Counted from the first letter of the stretch, positions 47,428-61,090 are shown. The stretch is DNA of 64,000 nucleotides from Rhipicephalus microplus (GCF_043290135.1 NC_134710.1:202971692-203035691), one strand, 5' to 3'. Numbers and translations are program-made. The notes: generated by a model not told the origin, from the letters alone.

Positions 47428-49430
47428 GAGAGAACTTTATTGGCTTCACGCCACAAGACGAGCACCTTGACGAAGATGTCCTACATCGTGATGATCATGT
47501 CGAAGGATCTCTCAGGAGCGCACATCGGCTTGTTATCAAGAGTCTTTTTTCCCCTCACCCTTAGAAGGAGGAACGACTTTAAATTTCTCTGTCCGACCAC
47601 TGCACACACATCACTTTTGATGATACCGTCAACACCCACCCTGGTCCACGGTTTTCATTGGAACCTGGCCACCACACTGTTCCTTCGGTGCCAAGTTGTT
47701 TCTTCCTTGGGATGAGAATGCCACTAGGTGCTTCGTTCTACACTCGTACTACCACCGCCCCACCAGGAGCATCAAAGAAACTGCACTCATCACGCTCAGT
47801 TTGTGGGGCTGATGGTAATTCATGCTGTCAGCGCCATTTTTTCAAGGAGGCTGGCACGATCCAAACCAATTCGGTCGTCTGGTTGAGCACTTTGCGGCGT
47901 GGCGTCACAACTGCATGCGCGTCGCTTCCAGGTTGGGAGAACAATGCTCATATTTGGACGGCTGTCAGCAGGTCCAGATCCTTTCGGCAACTCGTTCGCA
48001 GAACCATGAACACACCTTCCTGCTCGGTTCAAGCACCGATCCTAACAGGTAACCCGGCAGAAAGCATGCCGCGATGGAGTCCCGCCAGTCGGCGTCATCA
48101 CGCGGCAGGCAGCGGCGCGCTGTCCACACCGTCGGCGCCGCGAGATTCTGGATGCGCGCCCAGCGCGCGCTCCCGCCAACTCATGGCTTCTTCTCACCGC
48201 CAAATAGAGGTGGCACGGGTGAGATGATGCTCACGTGTGGAGGGGGCTCGAGCGTTGCGAGTGGTGGAGAGGATGAAACGAGAGAGCTGACACGCGGCGA
48301 CCGCACGCAAGTGAGGGAGAGAGACGTCACCGGTCACTACTAAGACGGTGTGAGGTACTTGGCCCTGCTCCAACACCTGCGGCGAGTGGAGGGGTGCGGA
48401 CGGAGGGACAGGGTTACACAGGCTAGTCATAGAGCTGCTTCCCATCTGAAAGAAGCGTAGTCTAATGAGATTACGACTGTTCGGTGATGACTGCAAACCT
48501 GGCTGTGCTGCATGATTCTTCAATTGGAAAACAAGTTGATTATATGTTTCACGTTGCTGGTAACGATTGAGATTATGCTTAGGCGTAGCTCTTGTGGAAA
48601 GGAGTCCTCTCATGGGCTTAGGCCATGGTAGGTGATCGTGTCCCGCTAGTGCTTTCTTGTGAGCCCCAACTAGAAATTATCTATTCTGTGCATTACTGAC
48701 CGGGTGTGTTGGCAGGTGTCAAAAGAATGGCAGACGACCTTGCTCGCTTGAGGGTGTCGTATATAGACACTGGCTGACATGAAGGCAGGGCTGGTAGATG
48801 CTTCGTTTCGTGGTTGCAATAGAATTTCTGGCATTGACGGATCTCCTAAAGCCTGCTGTGAAAGGCCTTTAACTTAGAACTGCCTCTAGTTCCAGGTGGC
48901 TGGTTGGCACAGGCAGCAGGCCCCTGGTTTGCCGTTCCATGAGTGCCATAAGAAAATAATCTCTGGGTGTTTTGTGCCATTCAACTATGCCAAACAAAAA
49001 TCAACCCAGTTGTGTGAATATTTGTTTAGATGGATTCTTTTAGCCTCTGGTACGCATGGCCAAGATTTGGAGACTTCCGCACGTTGTGCCACCTCTCGTC
49101 GGCTGAAGTGGCAGCCTGCCATAACTGAATGACAAATAATTAAAAAAGTTATATCTGACAAAAAAGTGACTTATCAAAAACGACTCTCGGTTCTATATAG
49201 CAGATGCTTGTTTGAACATTATGGGAAAGTTACAGTGCCGCAGTACAAACCGTGTGGGTTCCCGGAGTCTTTATTATTTAAAATAGAGATCCCATGTGCT
49301 TTTGCAAGAGGTGTTCAATTATCCAAGGAAGCCAAACGTTTTGTAGTGCGATACTGCAATTTTACCGAAATGTTCCAGTAGGTTTCTACTTTATGGATGT
49401 GGGAGTTGTTTTCAATAACTAGCTTGTTTT
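46930..49430. other. Unassigned repeat-like block with (GACA)n at 47397-47430
   Basis: A minus-strand AATAAA (about 47436) next to the GACA microsatellite looks like the 3' end of a minus-strand retroelement or transcript. GC-rich frames such as 47658-48227 (+) and 48194-48613 (-) have no recognisable domain. It may include the far end of the Gypsy element that starts at 55445. Confidence 0.35.
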
Positions 49431-49439
49431 AAAAGATAA

Positions 49440-51212
49440 GATTTTCTCACAAATTTTTCATTTAATTATGGCAGGCTGTGGTTCTTTTCACCGAGAGATG
49501 GCACTACGTTCGGATGTTCCCGATTACTGGGAATGGGCCTTTCAATCATACCATTGGAGCGTGGATGAGAAGGGCTTGTCGGAAAGTAGGTAACACCTAG
49601 TTCTAGCCTAAACTTTTAAAAAGCTGGCTGTGTAATTGCGCGCCATTATCAATGCAGTGCTGCGACGGTAAGCCATGTGTGCTGACAATTCTGTGCAGCA
49701 TAGTGGTAGAACGACAGCAGTGCTCTGCCAGAGTTCGTGGACTTCAAAAGAAGGACGATTAGTAGTCCACTATTATGACAAATTCTTGGCTGGCATAAAA
49801 AAACAGGTTCATGCCAACAAGCTCCCAAGGCATCTTTGGAATGTCGTGGCTATGAAGAGGCATTTTGTCATTCCGCTGTTGCGACTTCTGACAAACTCTT
49901 CCAATTTTTGCAAAATTGCTCTGTCTCAAAAGACATAACTGGCCAGTACATCTTGCCAGCGACCTTATCGTTTCGACTACCGGCGGAAGATCAACATAAT
50001 TTATTGTTTCACGGAAGTTGGTATACTTGCCTTCTTACTGTGAAAAACGATCATTCTGTGTGAGCTGTTAATCTGTTTAGGACCAGTACCACCGATCACT
50101 TTCGCGCCCATCGCGTCTTTTCTGGCCAGCTTGTTTCAGCGCAAACTGAAAGTGTGACCAGGGTAGGATGTACATTCGTTGCAGTAAGACGAACTTCCAG
50201 GCAGTGTTGTGAGGCTGAAATGTATTCAAGCACATGCAATTGAAATTGCTCTGTTACTATTGCATGAGCTGTTTGTTGGGAAACCTAGATAAGAAAAGCC
50301 CTTTTCTTGTCTTGAAGGTAACTTTAATGGGAAATAACTGCATTTTCAAGCGCATGCTCTGCAGGCGACACGTACACATTGATCCACCACATTGATACAC
50401 GTACACATTGATACACGTACACATTGATCCGTCTCCACAGTCACAGTTCATTGGCCGATGACGCAACCATGCACAATTGCCGATGTTTCTTTTTCAGGCA
50501 GTGGACCTGACGAGAATGGGGCAGGACCACAGTCTTAAACCACAGCGCCAACTACCATTTGGGTGGCATCGAGTGAGAGAGTGACTGGCTTATTTTGTCA
50601 AGAAGCGCGAGAGCTGGTACATCCAATAAGCTTCACGCAGTTTTTCATACCACTGCTGCTGAGCGTCAGTCCAAGTACAGTCAAAGTCTTTGCAGCAATG
50701 CTGTTAGGAGGGGGGGGGCAGTCATGTTGGACATGGTAGGAATAAAACGTTGCACATAATTCACCAAACCAATAAAAAGTTGGAGTTCCTTACAGTTTTT
50801 TGTGGCTCTTCTATTTCCAGTATGTCCTGCACTAGACCTGGGTCCACACAGGGGCCTTCACTGCTAATAATGAGCCCAAAATAGTGCACTTTGGGCTGTA
50901 GAAAGGTGCATTCCTTTAGGTTAAGCTCCAAGTTGTTTTCGTGACAACGTTATAACAAAAGTGGCAGATTGTGGTCGTGCTCCTCTTTTACGTTTTTTTA
51001 AAGCCGTACGCCATGCATTATTCCGACTACGCAGGGCAAGCCTTCCACCAGCATGCATGCGGTGCACAGCTGCTTGAAAGATTCTGTGCCTTACGCGATG
51101 CCGAAAGGCATTCGAAGAAACTAACTGCGCCCATGCAGCGTGCTCATCGGGCAGAGTTTGGAGCTTGCTTCTGTAAGCTTAATATGCCAGATGAGCAACA
51201 GCGCGTCGAGAG
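49440..51212 (-). pseudogene. Ty3/Gypsy pol, 3' part: RT palm, RNase H, integrase
   Basis: Read on the minus strand from 51212: TLDALLLIWHIKLTEASSKL (RT palm), a MPFGIA segment near 51105, FQAAVHRMHAG near 51050, a mutated YxDD site, KEEHDHNL and NNLELNLKECTF near 50930, an RT thumb, then VTLSLDATQ (RNase H start, about 50575), and an integrase piece with SHPRSNGMIER near 49580. Stops and frameshifts are numerous. It is the continuation of the segment at 54008-55445, interrupted by the 2.8-kb element. Confidence 0.8.
50366..50428 (+). repeat. Short tandem repeat of acacgtacacattgat
   Basis: Three near-identical 16-24-base units inside the decayed RNase H region. Confidence 0.8.
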
Positions 51213-51794
51213 TTACAGTAATGAAGGCTTGAAATAGGACACCGAGAGCGCGTGGCCACCGGTACATGTACCGCCACCCGTGGGTTCACGCAGAATCAAT
51301 GGGTTGCATTGTGGTATAAAGTGAGACGGAGTACAGTTTAGCAGGAATACTCCTTCCTGTAGCAGAAAAAGTCAGCCTGTAGTTCACCATGCGTACAATG
51401 CCAGCATGGTGCTGCAAGGCTCACGCACATTAGATTGTCGACCAAACTGCCTCGCCGCTGCAGATCTCTTATATAGCGGCGCCAGCAGATGACCCTCCCA
51501 TGCTGTGAGCGTAGGCGATGCGGTACGCATGCCAAGGTGTATGTAAACTGGTAGCGTAACTTCCATAGAAGCCCATAGATCCAGTAGTCAGCGGCTAGTT
51601 CCCACCATCGCAATCTACGCGAGGAGGAAACAACTAACAGCAAATAAAATAAAATAAAATAAGACGTCACAACCGTAAGCGCAAGTGACGTCGCGCGTTT
51701 GCCCTACATGGCGCTAAATTGAATTTTTTTTTAATTGCTGGCCTTCTATGTGCCTTTAGTATTACGCGACTTTATCGCGCCTCAATTGCGTCTC

Positions 51795-51929
51795 AGGCGG
51801 AAATGTTGTAGGCCCATGTGCTCAGATTTGGGTGCACGTTAAAGAACCCCAGATGGTCGAAATTTTCGGAGTCCTCCACTACGGTGTCTCTCATAATCAT
51901 ATGGTGGTTTTGGGCATTAAACCCCACAT

Positions 51930-52025
<96 letters not shown>

Positions 52026-52026
52026 G
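51795..52026 (+). mobile_element. 5'-truncated Ruka SINE with (AATC)n tail, nested in the inverted-repeat element
   Basis: It lacks the tRNA head, begins aggcggaaatgttgtaggcc, and ends in about 24 AATC units with one variant. An imperfect 9-bp duplication (ttgcgtctc at 51786-51794, ttgtgtctc at 52027-52035) flanks it. Confidence 0.93.
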
Positions 52027-52039
52027 TTGTGTCTCGCTA

Positions 52040-53770
52040 ATTGCATGCAAGAGAGAAAAACAAAAATAACGAACATTGAGAAAGCAAAGTTGTTTTATTG
52101 GCCAATTGGCGTACTTGCAATGTGCACAAGAAACTTTGCAGAGGTAATTGTGAGATAACTGTTCAAAAGCGTAATAGCAAAACAGTCCGAAAACTCACGT
52201 AGTCCTATCGTTGAAAACTACTGCAGCGAGAGAACAGTTCTGAAAAAACAGCTTTGGCAGCCGTAAAGTACAGCGTCTTGTTGTTAAGCCTGTCGTGTTT
52301 ACAGTCACCAAAGGTGAAGGCACGTCAGCCGTGCACCAGCGAAAGCAGTCGGCAGTCATAAGAGAGGCTATCTACACATTCTCTGAGCAAGTTGAGCTAT
52401 GAAATGCACATAAAGATTAAGTAAACTTCTGTAGGTGGGCACGAAACAACCACGGAAAAGTAGGCGATGCCTCTTTGACCTGGCAATGCGCCGAACCAAA
52501 GAATACGCCAACACAAGCTCTGACAGCATATTGCCTAGATACGCCCCCAAATCCGTTGACCCACATACCAAAGACGAAAGATTTATTAAAGTATATATAC
52601 TCTACAACTTTATTGCAACGAGTTTATTTAAAACTACTGAAAATAAACGTTTTTTATATTTTGTTTTCGCTATTTGTGGCCCCCCCCCTCACCTATTCGC
52701 ACTTCAATCGTCACGCGGTTGTTGATCTCTGTCACAATAGGTTTGAGACCACTTTTAGTTCGGACTTTCGCGACCTATTTACAATGACCTTGCGCATGCT
52801 GTGCAAGCAAGACACACGATTCATCTAAGAGATCGCGCGTTTCTTGCATTAGTAGACATGATAAACATCTGCACAAAAGCAATAAAAGTTTACGTCATGT
52901 CTTCTGTCACGACATCAAAGAAAATGAGTCGCAGGCCTTCGTTCATGCACGATGGAAACAACAATATGTATTAGGGTCCTTTGGGCATACTGTGGCTTAT
53001 CGTTGAATAAGAAGGGCAGAAGCTGGCTTGTTCTTTTGTGGCCGATAGCATTACAAAGTTCACAGAGTTTGCCACGGAGAATGGCCACAGTATTGGCTCC
53101 TGGGGGCGAAACAACAAAATACTAAGACATTGTCTCAATGCTGCTCGAAAGCAGGTCCATGGCTACTGCTCTTTCTTTTCGTCGTGACAGAAAGCACCAC
53201 AAACTTTGCATGTTTTTGTCCAGTCATTTATAAATGCCCAGGAACATATGTCAGATGCGAAATCGCTACGTGCGTTTCTTATTTTCACTTTAGTTTTATT
53301 TGGTTTTCACCCATAATATCTGTCAGAAATGCTCAACGAAAACTGCACCTCATTGTTCGAAAAGGTTCCAAATCATTGTAGATTGTTCTGTAAGATGGCG
53401 TGCAAAACGAGAACGCTCAAGCTTGTTCTAGAGCCTGTGTGACACTAGCGATAAATCTCGAACATTTGACGGCACATGTAAGAATGCCAATGCGCATCGC
53501 CGCCGCTTAGTTGATCGATGGCTGACACTGATGATATGTGGGGTTACCGTCCCAAGTGACGCCCGAGACTGTTCAGAGATATTAGGGTCAGGGGGTATCC
53601 CTGTCTTCGGACTTTTTGTTTACCGGCCACAACTCCGGCCAAATAGTTTCATTATGAACAAGCTGTCTTGAATTCGTCAGTGTCCCGACCCCGTGACAAC
53701 AACTTAGGCAAATCCCATTTTCATTTGCTCCGCCTACGCACCGCATTATCGAAGACTGCAAAACAGGAGC
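52040..53770. other. Interior of the inverted-repeat element, no gene recognised
   Basis: Frames up to 117 codons exist but carry no DDE or zinc-finger motif that I can identify. The small ggggttaccgtcccaa piece at 53541 is a Ruka scrap. Confidence 0.4.
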
Positions 53771-54007
53771 GCTGTGTGTTGGGCCGCAATATAAATAGCG
53801 CCCACCGCCCACTAAATTCAGGCTGCATGCGAAAGCACGTGAGCCTTGCACTGCTACGCCAGCAGTGTGCACTTTGTGAACCAAAGGCCTTCTACGCCGG
53901 GAAGGAGTAAACATGCTCACTTTCATTCCACAAAAATCCACGAGTGGCAGCACATGTACCGGTAGCAATGCACTCCGAGAGTGCTATTTCAATCCGCGAG
54001 TACTGTA

Positions 54008-55445
54008 CCAGGCTCGGGTATAGCTTCGAGACTACGTCTACTGCAGCAACACTTTGTTTCGCGGCACAGAACTCAAGACAATTTTACCTTTGTCCTTTTT
54101 TAATTGACCATATGGCTACACCACTTGGATAGAATGGTTACCTTTGGTTTGACGCCTTGGGCTTTCATGCGCTACAGGTCAGCCTTGACTGTCCTGAAGA
54201 ACCATGAGAAATCTTATCGCTGGAATGACGCCGCCCACTGCTCCTGGATTGAGCTCCATCTTATACTCTTGAGCTGCCCGAGTCCTTCGAAGACCTCTGC
54301 AAAAGGTTGGACTGGTGGGTACAGTTCATTCTTTGTCTCATATACGGTCAATTAAATCAAAACTAGCAGCTGTTGCGCTACTGGAAGTGGCAGAAATGTT
54401 TGACAATAAAAAAAAACGTTTGTTGGTTTTGTCACTGGCGGAAAGAATCAACTCAACTTTGGCGGTTTTTGTGTGCCCGAAAAATGCTGCAAGTTTAACA
54501 TAGCAAGGTAATATGTGTTGTCGCGCAAGCACAAAAGTGCTAGAAGAAAATTGATTGCGCTGCAACCCTTATTACAACAAAATTTAACCAACTAGCCCAA
54601 ATAGCCGTTCTTATTTACCATTGCAAGCTCGCCGAGGCTCATCTGGCAGTTTTGCAACATCGACTTTTGAAGTGACAACAATTGGCTCCAGCATCAAACT
54701 TGCATGTGATAGGAAGGCCTTCAATGTACGCAATTGCACTGCAGTCGTAGGGGTCGACCGCACAGACAGTCGATGTTTGTAAAAAAAGTCGTTGTCGTCT
54801 GCTCGTAGCTCTCATATTTGTTGACTGACGCTTCGCGTGTGCTTTGATGACCTGGGTACTCTAGCGAAATGGTTTAGCCTTCCGCACTTTCCACATGTAG
54901 TTACTCTTGCTGGACACAAGTCACTGCGGTGCATTTGACCCCCCCCCTCACCATTTGCAACAAACATTTCTTGTTACGAATGCCTTTGCAAGGGTGCCTT
55001 CACTGGATCCTGTCTCTCCACATACCTGTCAGAAATGCTTTTTGCCTTGGTCATGCACGTGGGATATGTCAAAGGTCTTGTCGTAGATCGAGTTTTTGCA
55101 CTATCAGTTTTTGTTTCAGGTCCTTACCTATTGTGCCCAAAAGGATTCGGCTGCGGAACATGTGGTCTTTCAGATTTCCAAATTCAGTTACCCGCTAACA
55201 CATGCAGTTCTGATAGACACTCCTTAAACGCTTCGCATTCCTTTGAGTCAAAAAGAAATTCTTGAGTTGTTAAAGCCATGCGGGCCTGTAGTGCTTCTCA
55301 AATTCTTAATTGAAATGTCTTCCGCTTTCTCAAACTTGAAGGCACTGTATGCCTTTCGATCTTATTTGTATAAGGCAACTGTAGCAACGCAGGTGTCTGT
55401 ACATTCTTTGGCTCATTGTTCAATTTTGTAACAGTGGAAAACAAC
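54008..55445 (-). pseudogene. Ty3/Gypsy 5' part: gag, zinc knuckle, protease, RT N-terminus
   Basis: On the minus strand, gag-like peptide FGNLKDHMFRSRILLGTIGK followed by DLKQKL (about 55090-55170) precedes a zinc knuckle, DLCPARVTTCGKCGRLNHFA (54851-54922), then a protease-like CKFDAGANCC (54678-54720; the usual DTG is DAG), and RT N-terminal pieces ending SKWCSHMV and KKDKGKI near 54040-54120. Many stops. Clearly one decayed Gypsy copy with the segment at 49440-51212. Confidence 0.8.
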
Positions 55446-55449
55446 AGAA

Positions 55450-58400
55450 GCTCGCTTTTGCAAGTTTTTTAGGCCACCCAAGAGTCCTGAGATGCATTCA
55501 TGTGGTTCAGGGGCGGTATAGAGACGTCGATGCATCAGCTGAGTTTCACTGCTACCATGTAGCTTGGACTGCAGGTAAACGAGTAACTTCATTTTCTGTT
55601 TAGTTAGTGCTGTATAAGAAAAGGCTGACGTCACATGTCTCTTGATTACGGGTATTGGGTGACGACTGCACACCTATACTCGGCGACAACTTTCCTAGAC
55701 ACTAAAGGGAAAGCTGTGGAGGCAAAGGTTTTGCATATGTAGCACCATGCGAACTTGTACATTTTGGCACGCGTCTCGTAACGCTGTAAAAATTGACGGG
55801 GGTGGACCATCAGCGTTTCATGTAGACGCCGACGCCGCTTAGCGTTTGAGGTGCACCTGAAAACGCAGAACTTTCTCACGCGTTCAAAAACGTGAAGTCA
55901 CAACAAATAACTAAAGAAATTACGAATATATGAATGGTGTAAGCTGCGTCCTGTCTCGAATAGCTCCACGTAGAAAATAAAAGACGAATTTTTATGTTTC
56001 ACATTGAAAATACGAGCACTATTGTGGAACTACAATCTCTGGTTGCAGGATGCACGCAATTTGGCTCTGTAGCCTTCACTCCGATTCCAAGAAAAGTTGT
56101 CACCAAGTATAGCTGCAGTAAACAAGTACCTTTTATTTTTCTGTTCAGTACAAGCGAACTCAAATGCGACATCTACTTTTTTTTAGTATGACGATTGCTA
56201 TGCCCTATTGCTCAAGATAAGCGTGTTAGCCACGACTAATCTGGTCTCTAAAGGTAATGTTGGTTCTGATCTACGCGTTCGAGTCGAAAGCTCAAAACGC
56301 CAACAGAACCCAAAGTGAGGACAGTAGAAACGTAAGTATGTTCGTTACTTAGCTCTAAATTATCCCGTTTCAATATATGGCTGCATATATGTGTCACAGA
56401 ACCAAGGAGCAGCCACTGCTGCGCTTCTTGCACACAAGCGACATTGTTTTCTGTGCCTGTTTATAGCTTAAGAGATAGGCATGACACGTCACACGCAGAG
56501 CATAAGCTGTATTTCCGACCCGGCTACTTGTCGTTTTTCATGACCGCATTCAGCTTCGACGCGCCTCCATATAGTTTTCCTCACATCTAGTCACGGGAAG
56601 TTCTGCTCTGACGTGCGGACTGCCCGCGATTCCTGCGCGTGGGGCATTCACAGTTTCAATATGGCTATGAAAATTTGATGAAGAATATATTTAATTGCGT
56701 GGAACTTTTCAGAATAATTGAAAATAGCTATGTCATTAGCGTTAAAAGAGTACTACTTCTTAATATAAACAGTTGCCATGAAGTCTATCATAAATAAGCC
56801 AATGAAATCAGTTTTCATTGATTATTCACTTTATTGTCACTTTAGCCGCCACAGAGGATTTTGTATTGGATTATTATTTGTGTGACAAAAAAGTGAAGCA
56901 TGGATGTCATACGAATTTAACACAAAAAAGGTTGTACTGTATAGAAGCCGTTTGTTATATTTCGCTCTCCTAACGGTATTGAGACTATTATTCCGTGTTT
57001 CTCTTGCTATGTCACGAGTGAATTACTTAGCGTGTAGGGAAGAAGAATGTGAATGCTCATCATTTGAAATCATACGCGAAGAGCACGGCTGCAGTTACTT
57101 TTTACGCAACCTTTGGGTCAGAAAGCTCCTTACAGCTGGCCCTTTGTGATTTGCGTTGAATCACTCGTAATAATACACTGCCAGTATAGCAGTTTGATTC
57201 TTGAGTATAGTGCCTAGACATCCACACATATTATTTTGAAATATTATGACCAAACTGTTCGTGACAAGCTCGAACAAAATGTATGGAGTTGCCGCGGAAA
57301 AAAAAAAAAACATTAGAAGTGAAATGACGGCGAAAGTTGCCAACACAAACGAAGAGAAATGGAGACTTCTGCGAGCAGTAGCCACACATCATAGTGAACA
57401 GCTGGCATGCTGTGGGCTGCAGTGGAACAATGATAAATGACTGCAGTATGACGATGACGGCGTGGACGAAGCGGCAACGACGATGAGAAATGACGATGGT
57501 GCATGTAGCCACACAAAAGCGAGCAACAAAGTGCGGTGGCACAGAGGAAAAAATAAGAAGAACGGGGGAACGAATGGCAGGCTCGATTCCGAATACACCA
57601 CGGAAAGGTGTTCGCATTAACGGAGATTTCAAAATTAGGAAAGCAAGGAAGAGAGAGAAATAACATTTCAGAGAGATGATGAAAGCTGAAGGTAGCAGCT
57701 GTGCTTCATATAACGCTAAGATCCATTTGAAACAGTTACGCAGTGATGTAGTACAATTTATTGAAACACTAATACTAAATTGACCCGGCTTCCTCCTTTG
57801 TACGAAAGGAAAATAAACTTCAATTCATTCACTTCAAAATGTTTAACCTAGTATTTTTTTCTTGTTGCAATAGGTAGCAGTTGACCCACCTATTACTGCT
57901 TGATAACTTGTTTACGTGAGTGCGCTATGGATATTATTTTAGAGACGCTTTTAGATAATTCAGCCGCAGCGTCGGTTCTTAAGATCACCGAACTAGACAG
58001 GAGCTGTTTCGGCGGCAAGGTAATCTCAGCTGCCCACGAAAAACTGTGAAGTGGGTGCCATGGGTGCCTAGGCACCACACAGATTGCTTGCGCAGCAAGC
58101 ACATGGAAAGCCGCTGGCACGGAGGAAGAAATCGCAGGTGGCGCAAGCGCAAGGAACCAGCCAGCATAAACTCGTGACGTTGGTTTGTTTACATTGCCCT
58201 AGGTAGGTACGTAACGTCGGTTTGTTTGTTGTCGGCATTGCGAGAGGCTCCGAATCTCGCTAAGTCCCGAGACATGCAGTTTAAAATTTTTTTTACATTT
58301 GTTTTAAGCTATATTTGCCCATTATATTTTGTAGATGTCGTGTGTCCACCTAAATCTACCTGATCTACAAAATGCTATTCAATAACATGACATCCAGAGA

Positions 58401-58630
58401 GAACAAAAATGTGGCCACAAATTATTGAAGAATATTGTGAACAGCGATAACATGTGTGACCCACGCTTCTACGTCATTGGGTGTTTCACGGCAAAAGTAA
58501 TGGGATCATTTCAAATAAACATGGGTTGTTCAAGGTAGAATCAGTGGTACTACAGTGCGATTCTGCCGTTGCCTACGTCAAGGAATAAGGTGGAAGCCCT
58601 GTTTCTCCAACTATGCAAGCTACGCGATAT

Positions 58631-58703
<73 letters not shown>

Positions 58704-59595
58704 AAAATGGCCGTTGAAAATGACCATGTAAATCCTCCGGGAGAGTGGTAACAATAGAAGCGTTTATTTCTACATTGTGGCCAGTAAGGTGTTCGTCAGG
58801 AATAAGGGTAGAAGTTCTGTTCATGCTCGCATTCATATTTTTTTAACAAAAAAATTCGAGGGAATGAAGGGATGAGAGAGAAAAAATCAAAAAAATAAAT
58901 ACAATGACAAAAAAGAAAAAGAAAGAAAAATGATTAAAAGAAAAAATTAGAAAAAGTTTCAGGGCTCACTGCACTATGTGAGTGGCGTCGTGAGTGTGCA
59001 TTTTCTTAGAAGCATTGCGTTCACTATAGATGGGTGGCGGTTCCTTTGATGTAGATGGTGGCGGGCTAACGTAAAGGCTCGCGTGTCACCCAAGCTTTCT
59101 TTTTTGACCAACCACCACTAAACAGGCATTGATGGCCTGGGCGGCTGTTGTGGTACTGTCGGTTGTCGTCTTCCTACCGCGCAAGGCGGCGTCCCAAGGT
59201 TCCTGCGAGGCGGCGTGGAAGAAACAACTTCTTAAAGGGCCCGGCAACACTCTTTGAGCTTGGTCAAAAAACGCTGCCGATCGGTAGTGGAGACTTCCGA
59301 CAACACGCGAGCCAAATAATATAGCGCAGCACGCGGCTTGGAATTTACAATAAATTATCAAAGTCAGCTGTGAATTGCTTTTTCTTCTCTCGACAAATCA
59401 CGGAATGATTCCAAAAAATCACTCGTAGTAAGCCCATCTATCAGCCATTGGCTGATTTGAACTATGCACGCTCGGTCGTTTGAGATTGCCGCTGGAGGCC
59501 ACTTCTTGTCCACGTGAGCGCGTGCTCTCACACTGAAAAACCAGTGCATTCGATGAAAAAAAAAGTGCTCAAGGTCAGCGCATTCAGCTTTCAGG
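55450..59595. other. 4.1 kb without a recognised gene
   Basis: Only simple sequence stands out: (AT)n at 58634-58701 and a purine-rich stretch at 58855-58955. Open frames are below 135 codons and lack motifs or paired splice sites. A Gypsy LTR could lie in 55.4-56 kb but I cannot define its ends. Confidence 0.4.
58634..58701 (+). repeat. (AT)n microsatellite
   Basis: 34 perfect AT units. Confidence 0.98.
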
Positions 59596-59599
59596 GATT

Positions 59600-61090
59600 A
59601 ATAGATAGATGGATGGATTGATATGGCCGTACCCGTTAGATCGGGCGGTGGCTAACGCCGCCTAGTCATAATACTGAGTGAACCGAAAACTATATATATA
59701 TCTTTTTTCCCTTCAAAGACTGAAGTTGAGCACTGGTATTTTGCAGTGAAGGGTTTAATTTTCACTCGTGCCTTGATTTTAGTCACCAATCAGATAACCT
59801 CCTTCTAGTTAATTCTATCGGCTTAAAGCCTATTTTGCCCCCCCCCCCCCCCACCTGTCCATAAGCCCCCGCGCTTCGAAAAACTCTGCGCCATCATACC
59901 GAACTATAGGGTGAAGCCTTTTACAGAACATTATCAAGTGTACGGCAGTTTCCTCCTCCTCTCCACACGCACTGCATACAGTGTCTACCCTTCGTATTTG
60001 GCCCGATATGTCTCGCTTCGCAATACTCCTGTCCTGGCCACAAACTGTAGAGAACTACCCCGAGTATTATCACAGATACTTTTCTTGGAAATTTCCTGCT
60101 TAAAATTTTGATAGATTGGACTTTTTAATCATGCCAATTCTTAACATATCGGTCTCCGTTTCCTTCGATTTCTTCTTAACCGATAGTTCTTTTTGGTTTT
60201 GCCCCTGCTCTTATCTAACAACCTACCGTCCATTTTCTGGTTCGCTTTCTCGATTTTGTATTGACATTCTTCATGTACAAGTAGCTGAAAACCCTCCTAA
60301 CCCAACGCTCCTCCCCCGTTTCTCTCTATCGCCCCTCAAATTTTATCTTGCTGCTAGCTTCCCTGCCCTCAAATGGTGTCCATCCCATATCACTTTGTAC
60401 TCCCTGATTTGGTGTATTCCCGTGAGATCCTAAAGAAAGTCTACCTATTCCACGTTGCTTAATTTCTAATCTTGCTTCAACTTCTTATCTCATGCAGAAT
60501 ACTGCATAGCCAAAAATCAGACTAGGAATCGTAACACCTTTCCAAATTCCTCTGACATCATACCTATTGTGATTCTACAGTGCCCTATATTTCATCACCG
60601 CTGCATTTCTACTTCCTTTAGTAGTTACGTATATTTCGTGCTTCCCTAGGTACTCGGTCGCATTTCTTATTCATACGCCCAGGTATTTGTACTCATTCGT
60701 TATCTCCAGCGTGACCTCCTGTATCGTGAGCTCACTACCTTCACTATAATTAAAATTCATGACTGCTGATTTTTCCTTACTGAATGTCAAGTCTAACTTA
60801 TCTCCCTCATTACCACGGATGTTCATCAATCTCTGCAAATCTTCCATGTTGTCGGCCATTAGCACTATATCATATGCGTACATCAATGCTCTCGCGTTTT
60901 CAATGGAAGGGGTCATTTTTCGATGGTAAAAACTGTAGAGGCGGAAATTCCAAAAGTTCTTAAACGGACAAGTTCTAGGAGCTGTACAGCAATTTACAAA
61001 TGCAGCGTCGTTAACGTCGGGGCTTCCGATTCTGTTCCCACGACAAATGAAGTTTACGCAATGGGACCCTAAGGAAGCCACCGAAATACA
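59600..61090 (-). mobile_element. LINE, 5'-truncated, reverse transcriptase C-terminal half and 3' tail
   Basis: The minus-strand frame 61108-60671 carries ALMYAYDIVLMADNMEDLQR then LMNIRGNEGDKLDLTFSKEK, and NEYKYLGV. This is the RT catalytic block in which the first D of the DD pair is replaced by Tyr (AYD for ADD). Downstream the reading continues with stops through NHNRYDVRGIW-type sequence. The tail ends near gatatggccgtacccgttag at 59600-59640. I recognise the sequence as an abundant tick LINE; its clade (CR1/L2-like or similar) is uncertain. Confidence 0.85.

Larger units (their letters stand above)
51214..54007. mobile_element. 2.8-kb inverted-repeat element (TA-flanked, CAGT ends) inside the Gypsy
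   Basis: The two ends are inverted copies. Left, reading inward, is tacagtaatgaaggcttgaa; right, reading inward on the minus strand, is tacagtactcgcggattgaa. Similarity continues for about 230-270 bases (51214-51485 and 53775-54007), including accggtacatgt, gtaggcc-like and tgcaaggctcacg blocks. TA at both borders with CAGT ends fits a Tc1/mariner-type insertion, but I see no transposase, so it may be non-autonomous or very decayed. The surrounding RT frame resumes on either side. Confidence 0.65.

Noticed and set aside
47658..48227. 189-codon + strand frame
   Set aside because: GC-rich, no domain, low-complexity serine/arginine content, no splice or promoter support.
51937..52024. CRISPR-like regular repeat
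   Set aside because: It is a (AATC)n SINE tail with no spacers, in an animal genome.
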